This document shows, piece after piece, positions 10,459-18,096 of a stretch of 64,000 nt of DNA; position 1 is the first letter of the stretch, and each line of letters opens with the position of its first letter. A model generated the notes under the pieces. It saw only the letters and a program-made list of their open reading frames with translations. It had not been told where the DNA came from and did not search any database. The translations under genes were made by a program, and so were the position numbers. Origin of the DNA: Marinospirillum minutulum DSM 6287 (GTDB lineage: Bacteria; Pseudomonadota; Gammaproteobacteria; Pseudomonadales; Halomonadaceae); assembly GCF_000422325.1 (NCBI RefSeq), contig NZ_KE383818.1, positions 1 through 64,000 on the forward strand, given 5' to 3'.

Positions 10459-10740
10459 ATGAAAAAAATACGCTTGTTTAGTTTGCCAGCAATGATGTTT
10501 GCTTTGCTGCTAGCAGGTTCTGCTATGGCAAATACGCCAGAGCCGGAAATCACGATTCGACAAGAAGCAGATCGAACCATTGAAGAATACCGAGTAAATG
10601 GTTTGCTTTATGCCATTAAAGTTATTCCTAAGGTGGGTGAGCCCTATTATTTGGTAGATTCTGAAGGCGATGGGCAGTTAGATAAACGTCAAGAACGCGG
10701 CCGTTTATTAATTCCTAGTTGGATTTTGTTTAAGTGGTAG
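10459..10740 (+). CDS. DUF2782 family secreted protein
   Basis: A 93-residue protein with a signal peptide (about 1-24, ending SAMA). The body matches the DUF2782 pattern: [33 protein letters not shown]. Members are small periplasmic proteins, typically encoded beside polA in Pseudomonas-like genomes, and their function is unknown. AAGGA lies just upstream of the ATG. The next gene starts 13 bp after the stop, suggesting an operon with the acyltransferase. Confidence 0.85.
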   Translation: MKKIRLFSLPAMMFALLLAGSAMANTPEPEITIRQEADRTIEEYRVNGLLYAIKVIPKVGEPYYLVDSEGDGQLDKRQERGRLLIPSWILFKW

Positions 10741-10753
10741 AAGTGAAGACCCT

Positions 10754-11662
10754 GTGAAGAAAAGCAAACTATCTAACCGTTTGAAAGCGGGTGTTATAAG
10801 TAAAGGTTGGTGGCTATTATCACTTTTACCCTTAGCTTGGGTGCAAGCCATAGCTGTACCTATCGGCAGCCTAGTGTGGCGTTTTGTTAAGCGTGAAAGA
10901 AACATTGCTAAGGTGAATTTAGCCCTGTGTTTTCCTGAAATGCCAAAAGCTGAACGCGATGCTTTGGGTAAACAGTCCATTATAGAAATTACCCGCACTA
11001 TGTTAGAAATGGGGCGTATGTGGATGGCACCTAAAGATAAAGTACTGGCCGATTTTGTTTCTTTTCAAGGCTTGGAAGCTGTAGAAGAAGCCAATAGAAA
11101 TAAACAGCCGGTTATTTTGTTAGGCCCGCATATAGGCCAGTGGGAATTAATCGCTCAGTTTATATCGCACAAGTTACCTTTCACCTTTATGTATTCGCCA
11201 CCTAAACTTGCCGAACTAGATTCCACTATACGTGAAGGTCGCTGTCGTATGGGTGGCAACCTAGTGCCAGCCGATTTAAAAGGCGTTGCAGGTTTATTAA
11301 AAGCATTAAAGCGCGGTGAAATGATAGGGATTTTGCCCGACCAAGTACCCGAAAAAGGGCAGGGTGGCAAACTAGTCCCTTTTTATGGACAAGCTGCTTT
11401 AACTGCAACACTGCTACCTAAGCTGGTACAAAAAACCGGCGCCAAAGTTTTTACTGCTTTAGCTAAACGCTTACCCAAAGGCAAAGGTTTTGAACTGATT
11501 TTAATTCCAGCCGATGAAAAAGTTTATTCAGAAGATGAAGAAACAGCAGTAGCCGGTGTGAATGCCAGCGTAGAACAAATTATTGCCTATGCGCCTGAGC
11601 AATACCAATGGGCGTATAAACGCTTTAAAAATACACCCGGGAAAGATGTTTACAAAAGCTAG
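10754..11662 (+). CDS. Lysophospholipid acyltransferase family protein (LpxL/HtrB-like)
   Basis: A 302-residue LpxL/LpxM-family acyltransferase, an inner-membrane enzyme that transfers acyl chains from acyl-ACP, classically to lipid A precursors. A hydrophobic segment lies at about 16-37. The catalytic H-x4-E is in GPHIGQWEL (about residues 124-132), and GILPDQVPEKGQGG corresponds to the conserved substrate-binding block. The start is GTG 10754. Sequence alone does not separate a true lipid A acyltransferase from ornithine-lipid or other acyltransferases of the family. Confidence 0.85.
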   Translation: MKKSKLSNRLKAGVISKGWWLLSLLPLAWVQAIAVPIGSLVWRFVKRERNIAKVNLALCFPEMPKAERDALGKQSIIEITRTMLEMGRMWMAPKDKVLADFVSFQGLEAVEEANRNKQPVILLGPHIGQWELIAQFISHKLPFTFMYSPPKLAELDSTIREGRCRMGGNLVPADLKGVAGLLKALKRGEMIGILPDQVPEKGQGGKLVPFYGQAALTATLLPKLVQKTGAKVFTALAKRLPKGKGFELILIPADEKVYSEDEETAVAGVNASVEQIIAYAPEQYQWAYKRFKNTPGKDVYKS

Positions 11663-11728
11663 TTAACTTGCCTATTCGGATCAGTATGTGATTAGATTAA
11701 AGCCGTTAATCGCATCACGAGGCTTAGT

Positions 11729-12850
11729 ATGTGGATCTGGCAGCAAGCAAATTGGCCCAGTTTTACTTGGGATAACAGTATTATCGAACCTTTATTAAGG
11801 CAAACACGCCTAAACCAAGGTGTGTTGTTGGGTAAAGCTACTAGTCAGTCGCCAAGTGAAAAGCAAAGCAGGTTAAATACATTACTTGCTAACCTAGTGC
11901 ATTCAAGCGCTATCGAAGGTGAGCAGCTTAACGCCTTTTCTGTGCGTTCCTCTTTAGCCAACAAATTAGGCATTAGCGAAGCTCGGCCTTTTCCTACCAC
12001 TAAGCAAACCGATGGTTTAGCAGAAATTATGCTTGATGCGGTAGATAACCTAACTGAACCGCTTACTTTAAACCGTATTTTATATTGGCATCGCTGTTTA
12101 TTTGCAGAAGATAGCAGCTTGTTGAACCCAGTAGTTGGCGGTCAACTAAGGGGCAATGCGCCTATGCAAGTGGTATCTGGGCGGTTAGATAAACCTAAAG
12201 TACATTTTACTGCACCTAGTAGAGACGTTTTAGAAACAGAGCTGCAGGATTTTATAACTTGGTTTAACTCCTCCCTTACCGATACTAACCTAGACCCTTT
12301 GCTAAGAGCGGCTATAACGCATTTTTGGTTTATTACCCTGCACCCTTTAGAAGATGGCAATGGGCGTATTACCCGTTTATTAACCGACTTAGCCCTAGCC
12401 CAAGCAGAGCAGCAGTCGATTCGCTTTTATGCTATGTCGGTAAGTATTTTAGCTAAGCGATCGAGTTATTATTCGGTGTTAGAACAAAGCCAGAAGGGCG
12501 ATATGAATATTACTTCTTGGCTCGTTTGGTTTTTAGAAACTTTAAATGATGCTTTTTCAGGGGTAATAACAGAGCTAGAGAGCACCTTATTTAAAGCCCA
12601 TTTTTGGCAGAATGTTGACCAAACCCAGCTATTAGCCGAACAGGTAAAAGTGCTTAACAGAATGTTAGATGGTGATTTTGAACAAGGTATTAACACCAGC
12701 CAATACCACAAGGTTGCTAAGGTAAGTAAACCCACTGCAACCCGCCACTTAAGCAGCTTAGTAAGCTTAGGCTGTTTGATAAAATCTTCTGCAGGTGGGC
12801 GTAGCACCCGGTATTTATTGAATTTAAATTTCTTGGATTCAACTTGCTAG
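11729..12850 (+). CDS. Fic-family protein with DUF4172 N-terminal domain
   Basis: A 373-residue Fic protein, predicted to transfer AMP (or another nucleotide) to a target hydroxyl. An N-terminal DUF4172-type region (WIWQQANWPSFTWDN) is followed by an inhibitory motif SSAIEGE, the class II arrangement in which the S/TxxxE(G/N) helix precedes the Fic core. The core motif HPLEDGNGRITR is at about 208-219; HPF is replaced by HPL. A winged-helix-like C-terminus (SKPTATRHLSSLVSLGCL) follows. The last six residues (FLDSTC) and the stop are encoded by the left end of an IS30-family relic, so the native C-terminus was altered by insertion; the core is complete. Confidence 0.9.
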   Translation: MWIWQQANWPSFTWDNSIIEPLLRQTRLNQGVLLGKATSQSPSEKQSRLNTLLANLVHSSAIEGEQLNAFSVRSSLANKLGISEARPFPTTKQTDGLAEIMLDAVDNLTEPLTLNRILYWHRCLFAEDSSLLNPVVGGQLRGNAPMQVVSGRLDKPKVHFTAPSRDVLETELQDFITWFNSSLTDTNLDPLLRAAITHFWFITLHPLEDGNGRITRLLTDLALAQAEQQSIRFYAMSVSILAKRSSYYSVLEQSQKGDMNITSWLVWFLETLNDAFSGVITELESTLFKAHFWQNVDQTQLLAEQVKVLNRMLDGDFEQGINTSQYHKVAKVSKPTATRHLSSLVSLGCLIKSSAGGRSTRYLLNLNFLDSTC

Positions 12851-12858
12851 TGCAACAG
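12832..12858 (+). repeat. IS30 relic, left inverted repeat
   Basis: It matches the right end (13557-13583, reverse complement) at 19 of 27 positions. It supplies the stop codons of both the Fic gene (+ strand) and the transposase remnant (- strand). Confidence 0.75.
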
Positions 12859-13483
12859 CCTGTAATTCTTCAAACAATACTTCATTTGGTGTTTTCATTC
12901 CAAGTGTTTTCCTAGGTCGGTTATTTAAACGATGCATAATGAATTCAAAATGCTCATCATCTAAGTGCTTAAAGCATGAACCTTTAGGGCAGTATTGACG
13001 TATTAAGCCATTTGTATTTTCATTCAATCCACGTTGCCAAGAAGCATAAGGGTCTGCAAAGTAAAAGTCATAATTCAGTGCTTTTGCAATGGCTTGATGC
13101 TCAGCAAACTCTTTACCATTATCTGCCGTTAGAGTATGCACTAAACCAACAGAAGCAAAAGGTGTCCACCAAAGCGACGTTTGTATTTTTTCTGACAACG
13201 GAGATGCTTATAAAGGGATCCACCTTGTAATTTATCTGCGAATATATGCTGATAAATTCGCTCATGGCTGACCTTTAAAATACCTAGCTTGGCTAGCCTT
13301 TTACTGATTTGCTCTGGATTCCAGTCATTAACCACGTTTGCCTGTATTACGTTTAAGCTCACGACTAATGGTTGATTTGTGAACACCAAGCGTTTTAGCG
13401 ATCTCAGTTTGGGTTAAATTGTTATCAAGCAGGGCAGATATTTGGTATCGTTGCTCTCTGGTGAGCTGTGTGTAGTGTCTCAT
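12839..13483 (-). pseudogene. IS30-family transposase, decayed
   Basis: Three pieces of one transposase lie in order on the - strand but in different frames. From ATG 13483 comes the N-terminal HTH part (MRHYTQLTREQRYQIS, then HKSTISRELKRNTGKRG), stopping at once. Next, about 13141-13330, is a middle piece (NDWNPEQISKRLAKLGI, SHERIYQHIFADK). Last, 12839-13198, is the catalytic C-terminus (LTADNGKEFAEH with the DDE aspartate, then GLNENTNGLIRQY with the glutamate). Sequence between the HTH and middle pieces and before the DDE piece has been deleted with frame loss. It cannot encode a working enzyme. Confidence 0.85.
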
Positions 13484-13556
13484 GTTTGCTTCTCATTCTT
13501 GGTCGATTGAAAAGCATAAGATGCTACAGCAGCTTGCCATCCAATCCTAGTTTAAT

Positions 13557-13583
13557 GAGTTGCACTTGGTGGTTGAATCTAGG
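13557..13583 (-). repeat. IS30 relic, right inverted repeat
   Basis: This is the partner of the 12832-12858 end. It is followed by ATTT, the same four bases that precede the left end. Confidence 0.7.
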
Positions 13584-13863
13584 ATTTATAAAAGTATAGA
13601 CGAATGAAGCTAAGTCTTAGCCGTCTAAACAGTAACAACAGATGTTAATTTATTAGCAGTAGTGATGTTAGCAGTTAGGCAATGTGCAGCTACATTCCCC
13701 CTAAATCACCTAACTATTAAAATTAACCGCATAAATTTAAATCAAGTTAAAGAAGAATCTTTAACTTACTTGGTAGTCTGATGTTTTTTATTATAACATA
13801 AAAACCTTACCTTAACATATGTTGCTTGAGTTTTTATACTACATAACTATAGAGGAAGATAAC

Positions 13864-14847
13864 ATGAAACAACTTTACATGGCCTTTATTTTAATTATGG
13901 CGCCATTATCTGCAATGGCACTTAATATTAATTTATCTGACATGCGTGGTGTGCCAAGTCTAGGCGGGTTCAATTCGTTTCAATTTGGACTGACTTCGCT
14001 ACGAAAAGAAGATTATGATGCTCTTGGCCCAGTAAAGTCTCTAGAGCTAACAACGCGAGACAATAAGATCTCATGGATAAGTTATGATCGAAATGGTGAT
14101 ACGCTTAAACCAGAGTATATTAATTTTGATCGTGCAGGTAACGTGACAATGATCAAAGCAAGCCACAAAGATTCTAATAACAAGATTATTACTGTCGAGG
14201 CGGTGGTTCAACTAAACAATCACGGCTATCCCGAAATTTACGTAAAAAGATATAGCAATAATTTCTGCAAAGTACGTAAAAATGACTTCAAGGACGTTAT
14301 CAACGGACCCTTCTTGTCTAGAACAGTAGAGGCAGATAGCTTAGGTATTCCCTATGAATTATGTGCAGTCAGTAAGTTTGATGATTTAAATATTAGAAAA
14401 ATCACAACCTATGACTATATAAAAAGCAATAGCAGCCTTCTAATTAGTGAACGTTACTCTTACCATCCAAAATTAAATGAGTTCAACGTTTCTACAAGAA
14501 ATCGAAATTTAAAACCTTCATTAATGAAAACAAGTGATGGTCGTGGATATGAAAAGCAGGAATTCGGTTACAAAAGCGCCTTACTATTTGATAAACATAT
14601 TGTTAGTACCCATCATGACTCATTTATAGCCTACTACTTCGATGATAATGATGTACTTTACGCATATACAAAACATAACAATGATAACGAAAAAGACACC
14701 TACATAATAGTCACTAGGAGTGACACAACTTTTGATAGTTACGGTAACTGGACTTCTTTCAAAGCGACAGAGGAGCATATATCAGCAGGAATATCATACA
14801 AAAAGCAGAGTGAAATATTTGCTAGGAAGATTAAGTACTACGATTAA
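13864..14847 (+). CDS. Secreted protein of unknown family
   Basis: A 327-residue protein with a signal peptide (MKQLYMAFILIMAPLSAMA). The start is ATG 13864, with AGAGGAAG directly upstream; an in-frame ATG 45 nt earlier lacks a site. The mature part is rich in Asn, Asp, Lys and Tyr, with short motifs such as YDRNGDTLKPEYINFDRAGN, NNHGYPE and FDSYGNW that faintly resemble YD-type beta repeats. I recognise no family. Codon use (many ATA, AAA, AAT) is more AT-rich than in neighbouring core genes, consistent with horizontal gain. It lies in the accessory island between an IS30 relic and decayed ORFs. Confidence 0.6.
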   Translation: MKQLYMAFILIMAPLSAMALNINLSDMRGVPSLGGFNSFQFGLTSLRKEDYDALGPVKSLELTTRDNKISWISYDRNGDTLKPEYINFDRAGNVTMIKASHKDSNNKIITVEAVVQLNNHGYPEIYVKRYSNNFCKVRKNDFKDVINGPFLSRTVEADSLGIPYELCAVSKFDDLNIRKITTYDYIKSNSSLLISERYSYHPKLNEFNVSTRNRNLKPSLMKTSDGRGYEKQEFGYKSALLFDKHIVSTHHDSFIAYYFDDNDVLYAYTKHNNDNEKDTYIIVTRSDTTFDSYGNWTSFKATEEHISAGISYKKQSEIFARKIKYYD

Positions 14848-14860
14848 GCTACCTGTACGG

Positions 14861-15048
14861 CTAATATCAAGCTTTGTAATTTATAAACCTCAGCAAGTAT
14901 ATAGCCTGATGGTAATGTTTTATTTGGTAGATATAAAGTTGATGATTGTGGAACAGAAAAATCAAACTTCCTTATTAATTTAAATGACATATCAGAGATG
15001 CAATCGGAAAACTTTATATTTATCAGAGGCAGCAATTCGATCAATTAA
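14861..15048 (+). pseudogene. Possible 3' fragment of a decayed gene (frameshifted)
   Basis: A protein-like reading begins in one frame (ISSFVIYKPQQVYS, from 14864) and, after a one-base loss near 14905, continues in another as PDGNVLFGRYKVDDCGTEK and onwards to NSIN and TAA at 15046-15048. There is no start codon or ribosome site, so it would be the tail of a longer lost gene. It does not resemble the end of the preceding gene. This is inference from amino-acid texture only. Confidence 0.35.
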
Positions 15049-15194
15049 ATAGATTTACTTAGATCTATATACACTAAAAAAAGCACCAAGCCCTGTCTTA
15101 AAAAGTAGGGCTATTAATTTATCTCTAATCCTATTTTACGGTATCACCCGCCAATTGCTTCAACTCAAAAACCATTTTAACAATCATCTCCACA

Positions 15195-15330
15195 AGCATG
15201 CAATAGACACATGCTGTTATAAACCTTTCCCATGGGAAAGAAAGCACCCCTACGGGCGTGGAGTAGTGGCATAGTTAATCTGGCCACCTAATTAGAGGTG
15301 CTATCATGCACCAATGAGCAATTAGGTGAG
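15195..15330. other. Cluster of palindromes left of the ISL3 element
   Basis: The gene-free stretch holds AGCATG...CATGCT (15195-15215), a perfect 16-bp palindrome CTTTCCCATGGGAAAG (15225-15240), a bulged hairpin CACCCC-TAC-GGGCGTG (about 15246-15260), and CACCTAATTAGAGGTG (15285-15300). Dense palindromes followed by a ribosome site and ATG are typical of the end of a mobile element. I cannot name the family; an IS3-like or IS200/IS605-like end is possible. Confidence 0.35.
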
Positions 15331-15333
15331 TAT

Positions 15334-15369
15334 ATGAAAACAAGACCCAAACAGGCTCTTCGCATTTAA
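15334..15369 (+). pseudogene. Start of an ORF cut by the ISL3 insertion
   Basis: ATG 15334, preceded by AGGTGAG, opens a frame reading MKTRPKQ before entering the IS end, where it stops at TAA 15367. It could be the first codons of a lost gene, perhaps of another IS. It does not join in frame to the XRE remnant on the other side, either directly or after allowing for an 8-bp duplication. Confidence 0.3.
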
Positions 15370-15377
15370 GGGTGTAG
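15354..15377 (+). repeat. ISL3 left terminal inverted repeat
   Basis: This 24-bp sequence, beginning GGCTCTTCGC, is the exact reverse complement of 16750-16773. The transposase stop codon lies inside it. Confidence 0.95.
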
Positions 15378-16667
15378 CTGCTTTTTAAACCTACCTGATT
15401 CTAATAAGCACCTTGCTATGTAATTGGCTAAATTTCTAAATCCAAGTGCTATGCCTCGTAAGTGCTCAAGCCTGCCGTTAATCGCTTCAGTTGGCCCATT
15501 GCTAGTGGCTGGGCGGTCGAAGTAGGCAAGGATGCTCTGAACGTGTTTTTTTAACGTCATACCTAAGCGTTTAATTTCAATCAGCTCTATCAGCAAGTCG
15601 GGTGCTGTGATTATTTTTATGAGCTTTTGCATAAGCTTTTTGCCACGTCTACGGTCTGGCTCGTTGTAGGCTGTAACCGCTTGCTGATACATACTCCAAC
15701 TACAATCTACTTCAAGGTAGCGTTCATCTAAAAAAAACCGATCAAGCTGCGCTTTATTTGCTTCATACAGGTAACTAGTGCGAGTAAGTAACACTCTACA
15801 ATTTTTATAAAGCAGGTCACTTTTACGCCTTCGATTGCCTAGTATTTCCTGTTGAGCACACCTGCGGCAGTCATCTAGCATACTGCTTGCCCAGCGTACG
15901 ACATGGAAGGGATCGAGCACAGTTTTGGCTTTGGGGATAACTTCTTCAGCAGCCGATTCAAACCCTGAGAAGCCATCCATGGCAATGCTTTCTATTTTGT
16001 CACGCCAGGGCTGAGGGCGGTTCTGCAACCATTGCTTAAAGGCTTGCTTAGAACGTCCTTCTAATACATCAAGTAAACGTGCTGGCCCAGTTTTATTACG
16101 CACGGGCGTGAGGTCTATGATGGCAGTAACGTACTTATCGCCGTAGCGTGTATGCCGCCAAACATGCTCATCAACACCCAGCACAGTCACACCGTCAAAA
16201 CGTGCTGGATCATTAAATAATAGGCGCTGACCTTCGTTGATAATGGCATTATTAGCAGTGTGCCACGCTACACCAAGATGAGCAGCAACACGTGATACCG
16301 ATAGATGATCAATCACGATAGCAGCCAATGCCCAGCGTATCGCCCCATAGGAAAGCTTTGAGCGTGGCGGTGCAGCACTGCTTGTATCTTCATGCCAGAA
16401 ACAACCGCAAGCACAACTAAAACGACGAATACGCAGCAGTAATGTGGTCGTTCGCTGACCATAAGGCACGTGGGCAAGACACCTATCGACAGTACCTCGA
16501 GAAACGCCATAAGTTAAGCATTTAGGGCAAGGCTCTGGCAATTTAGTGAAGCGACACTCAAGAACAGCATGGCTTTCAGTAATATGCTGGCCAGTAGCAA
16601 CAAGGCCAAGTTTATTTAGTTGGCAAAAGCTGGAAAGGTTAGGGCTAGAAAAGGTAAGATTGTTCAT
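15366..16667 (-). CDS. ISL3-family transposase
   Basis: A 433-residue DDE transposase, full length for the family. An N-terminal zinc-binding region has CPKC near residue 47 and CACGCFWHE near 85, followed by an HTH segment (RVAAHLGVAWHTANNAI, about 130-147). The catalytic core carries VLGVDEHVWRH, AMDGFSGFESA and VLDPFHVVRW, and a C-terminal ATSNGPTEAINGRLEHLRGIALGFRN holds the last acidic residue. All expected motifs are present, so the enzyme should be active. The ATG at 16667 is 106 bp from the right end. Confidence 0.95.
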   Translation of the reverse strand: MNNLTFSSPNLSSFCQLNKLGLVATGQHITESHAVLECRFTKLPEPCPKCLTYGVSRGTVDRCLAHVPYGQRTTTLLLRIRRFSCACGCFWHEDTSSAAPPRSKLSYGAIRWALAAIVIDHLSVSRVAAHLGVAWHTANNAIINEGQRLLFNDPARFDGVTVLGVDEHVWRHTRYGDKYVTAIIDLTPVRNKTGPARLLDVLEGRSKQAFKQWLQNRPQPWRDKIESIAMDGFSGFESAAEEVIPKAKTVLDPFHVVRWASSMLDDCRRCAQQEILGNRRRKSDLLYKNCRVLLTRTSYLYEANKAQLDRFFLDERYLEVDCSWSMYQQAVTAYNEPDRRRGKKLMQKLIKIITAPDLLIELIEIKRLGMTLKKHVQSILAYFDRPATSNGPTEAINGRLEHLRGIALGFRNLANYIARCLLESGRFKKQLHP

Positions 16668-16749
16668 GTCGGGGGACTTAGTTTTTGTTTGTGTAGGAAC
16701 TTACATTCTCTAAGAAACCCGACTCCTTTTCTAGTTAGTCAGATTTTAT

Positions 16750-16773
16750 CTACACCCTTAAATGCGAAGAGCC
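16750..16773 (-). repeat. ISL3 right terminal inverted repeat
   Basis: This is an exact reverse complement of 15354-15377. Reading outward, it enters the XRE remnant in frame (CAT GCT GCC). Confidence 0.95.
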
Positions 16774-17009
16774 ATGCTGCCTTTGCTTTCGGGCTTTCAG
16801 TGAAGTTAAAACGTGTAGAGCTGGGTATGAATCAAGAGGCACTTGCTTTTGAGGCTGGTATGGCACGTTCTTTTGTCTCGGGCATCGAGCGGGGGACGGC
16901 TAAGGCTTCTATAGATTCTGTTTGGAAGTTATCACAAGCATTAAAGTGTAGACCGTCTGATTTGTGGCAGGTTACTGAACGCTTGTATTTTGAGCAGAAA
17001 AAATCTTAA
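16774..17009 (+). pseudogene. 5'-truncated XRE-family (Cro/CI-type HTH) regulator
   Basis: Directly after the ISL3 end, the frame reads AAFAFGLSVKLKRVELGMNQ and then EALAFEAGMARSFVSGIERG, followed by a tail of about 35 residues. This is a short XRE DNA-binding protein with a complete HTH but no native start codon. The ATG at 16774 is out of frame, and the first in-frame starters are GTG 16800 and the Met of GMNQ. Translation from GTG would lose the beginning of helix 1. The gene is probably dead, or could be driven by the IS end. Confidence 0.7.
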
Positions 17010-17175
17010 AGTTTCTAGTAGTATACTTTCAATGAATGAATACCTCTCCCCCGCTTTTCTATTAATCAATAAAAAAACATAGCACCCTTTTTCTTGTGTC
17101 AGTAGTAGTTGCTATTTTGTCGAATGAGCTGGCTCATTAGTGATTTAATAGAAACATTGTTAGTGTTAGCTATGG

Positions 17176-17781
17176 CTAGAGTTCACTGGTCTTAAATTCA
17201 CTATAGCCTTCGTAGAAGTAGCTAACGTCTATCCCTTTCATGAAAAGTTCGCGGTCATTAATTTGGTTGGTTAAGGCATTTTTGAGTAGCTTTTTAATAT
17301 CGGCATCATCGACTGGGCTGCGTTGCATAGCATTAAGGTAGGTTTCTTTATTAACCAAGTTCCAGTCAATAACCTGTTGCAGTTCTTTTTTTAAGATAAG
17401 GTCTAACCAGATGCGGGTCGTACGACCGTTGCCTTCACGAAAGGGATGGGCAACATTTATTTCAACGTACTTTTCAATAATTTGTTCAAAACTGCTTTGC
17501 GGCATTTTGTCGATTTGTTTTAGGGCTTGTGCAAGGTAAATAACCGGTGTAAAACGAAAGTTACCTTTGGCAATATTCAGTTCACGTAGTTTGCCTGCAA
17601 ATTCGTAAATTTCACCAAATAAATAAGCATGAATATAAGATAAACCGGCAAAGGTGCCGGTTTCAGCTTGCTCAATATTGCCTGTATCAAAAAGTTGCCT
17701 GGCTTTTTGCTTGCTGATTTTCTCTTCAGCTTTTGCCAGCTCGACTTGATGGGTGATATTGAGTTTGTTGTCTAAAATCAT
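17176..17781 (-). CDS. Class III Fic-family protein
   Basis: A 201-residue Fic protein close in size and layout to the single-domain class III AMP-transferases such as NmFic. The core motif HPFREGNGRTTR (about 111-122) is canonical. The C-terminus carries an inhibitory motif SYFYEG (about 187-192), matching S/TxxxE(G/N), so autoinhibition would come from its own last helix and no separate antitoxin is needed. Known class III proteins AMPylate DNA gyrase and topoisomerase IV; the target here is unproven. It lies 27 bp downstream of relE on the same strand and may be co-transcribed with the RelBE pair. Confidence 0.92.
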   Translation of the reverse strand: MILDNKLNITHQVELAKAEEKISKQKARQLFDTGNIEQAETGTFAGLSYIHAYLFGEIYEFAGKLRELNIAKGNFRFTPVIYLAQALKQIDKMPQSSFEQIIEKYVEINVAHPFREGNGRTTRIWLDLILKKELQQVIDWNLVNKETYLNAMQRSPVDDADIKKLLKNALTNQINDRELFMKGIDVSYFYEGYSEFKTSEL

Positions 17782-17808
17782 GATTCCGTTTTTTCTAGCA
17801 AGCAGTTT

Positions 17809-18096
17809 TTATTCAACTCTATTGTGTGCATTTTTGTAGGCAACATCTTTCTCTCGTTTCCCTATAGCTATAACTAACACAACCAGAGCTTTATCTTGTA
17901 CTTGATAAACGAGTCTATACCCATCAGCTTTAAGCTTGATTTTGTAGCAAGCAGGTAAGCCTGTAAGTTTGCTTTTTTCTACATGTGGGGATTTAAGTAC
18001 TTCTTTTAATTTCTTGCGCAAAGCTTCTTTTATAGTATGCCCAAGCTTGTTCCACTCTTTTAAAGCGCGTGGATCAAATTGTAGCTTATAAGTCAT
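17809..18096 (-). CDS. RelE/ParE-superfamily toxin
   Basis: A 95-residue RelE-like toxin, probably a ribosome-dependent mRNA endonuclease. It has the family pattern: YKLQFDPRALKEWNKLG at the start, then LTGLPACYKIKLKADGYRLVYQV and VLVIAIGKREKDVAY. The basic residues in KLKADGYR and GKRE correspond to the positions used for catalysis in RelE. Its ATG overlaps the last 11 nt of the antitoxin gene, the usual antitoxin-first coupled arrangement. Confidence 0.92.
   Translation of the reverse strand: MTYKLQFDPRALKEWNKLGHTIKEALRKKLKEVLKSPHVEKSKLTGLPACYKIKLKADGYRLVYQVQDKALVVLVIAIGKREKDVAYKNAHNRVE

Larger units (their letters stand above)
12832..13583 (-). mobile_element. IS30-family insertion sequence relic (internally deleted)
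   Basis: A 752-bp remnant. Its ends form an imperfect 27-bp inverted repeat (12832-12858 and 13557-13583, 19 of 27 positions matching, with cores ATTCAAC and AGTGCAAC). Both ends are flanked by ATTT (12828-12831 and 13584-13587), a plausible target duplication, though the region is AT-rich. Inside is a broken IS30-type transposase. Intact family members are usually over 1 kb, so roughly 300 bp has been lost. The left end overlaps the Fic gene's 3' end. Confidence 0.8.
15354..16773 (-). mobile_element. ISL3-family insertion sequence, complete
   Basis: A 1420-bp element bounded by perfect 24-bp inverted repeats beginning GGCTCTTCGCATTTAAGG, the terminal GGCTCTTC sequence usual for ISL3. It encodes one full-length transposase on the - strand. 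The 8 bases outside the left end (CCCAAACA) do not match those outside the right end (ATGCTGCC), although ISL3 members normally leave an 8-bp duplication. This implies a later rearrangement or IS-mediated deletion on at least one side. Confidence 0.93.

Noticed and set aside
10347-10580. N-terminal extension of DNA polymerase I
   Set aside because: The frame is open for 78 more codons, but the family's N-terminus ([17 protein letters not shown]) begins right after the ATG at 10346. The extension also overlaps the start of the divergent DUF2782 gene.
14720-14983. Open frame on the + strand overlapping the end of the unknown secreted protein gene
   Set aside because: No ribosome site, and its first half is only a shifted reading of the upstream gene. 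Only the part after 14861 looks protein-like, and that is better treated as a gene remnant.
15089-15112. AGCCCT...AGGGCT hairpin as a terminator
   Set aside because: Only a 6-bp stem with a 12-nt loop and no following T run; too weak to call.
16774-16776. ATG directly at the ISL3 right junction as the XRE start
   Set aside because: It is in a different frame from the HTH reading (which runs CAT GCT GCC across the junction).
16620-16800. A long N-terminal extension of the XRE protein running back into the IS
   Set aside because: The extension is IS end sequence read antisense to the transposase start, with no ribosome site; it is a chance open frame.
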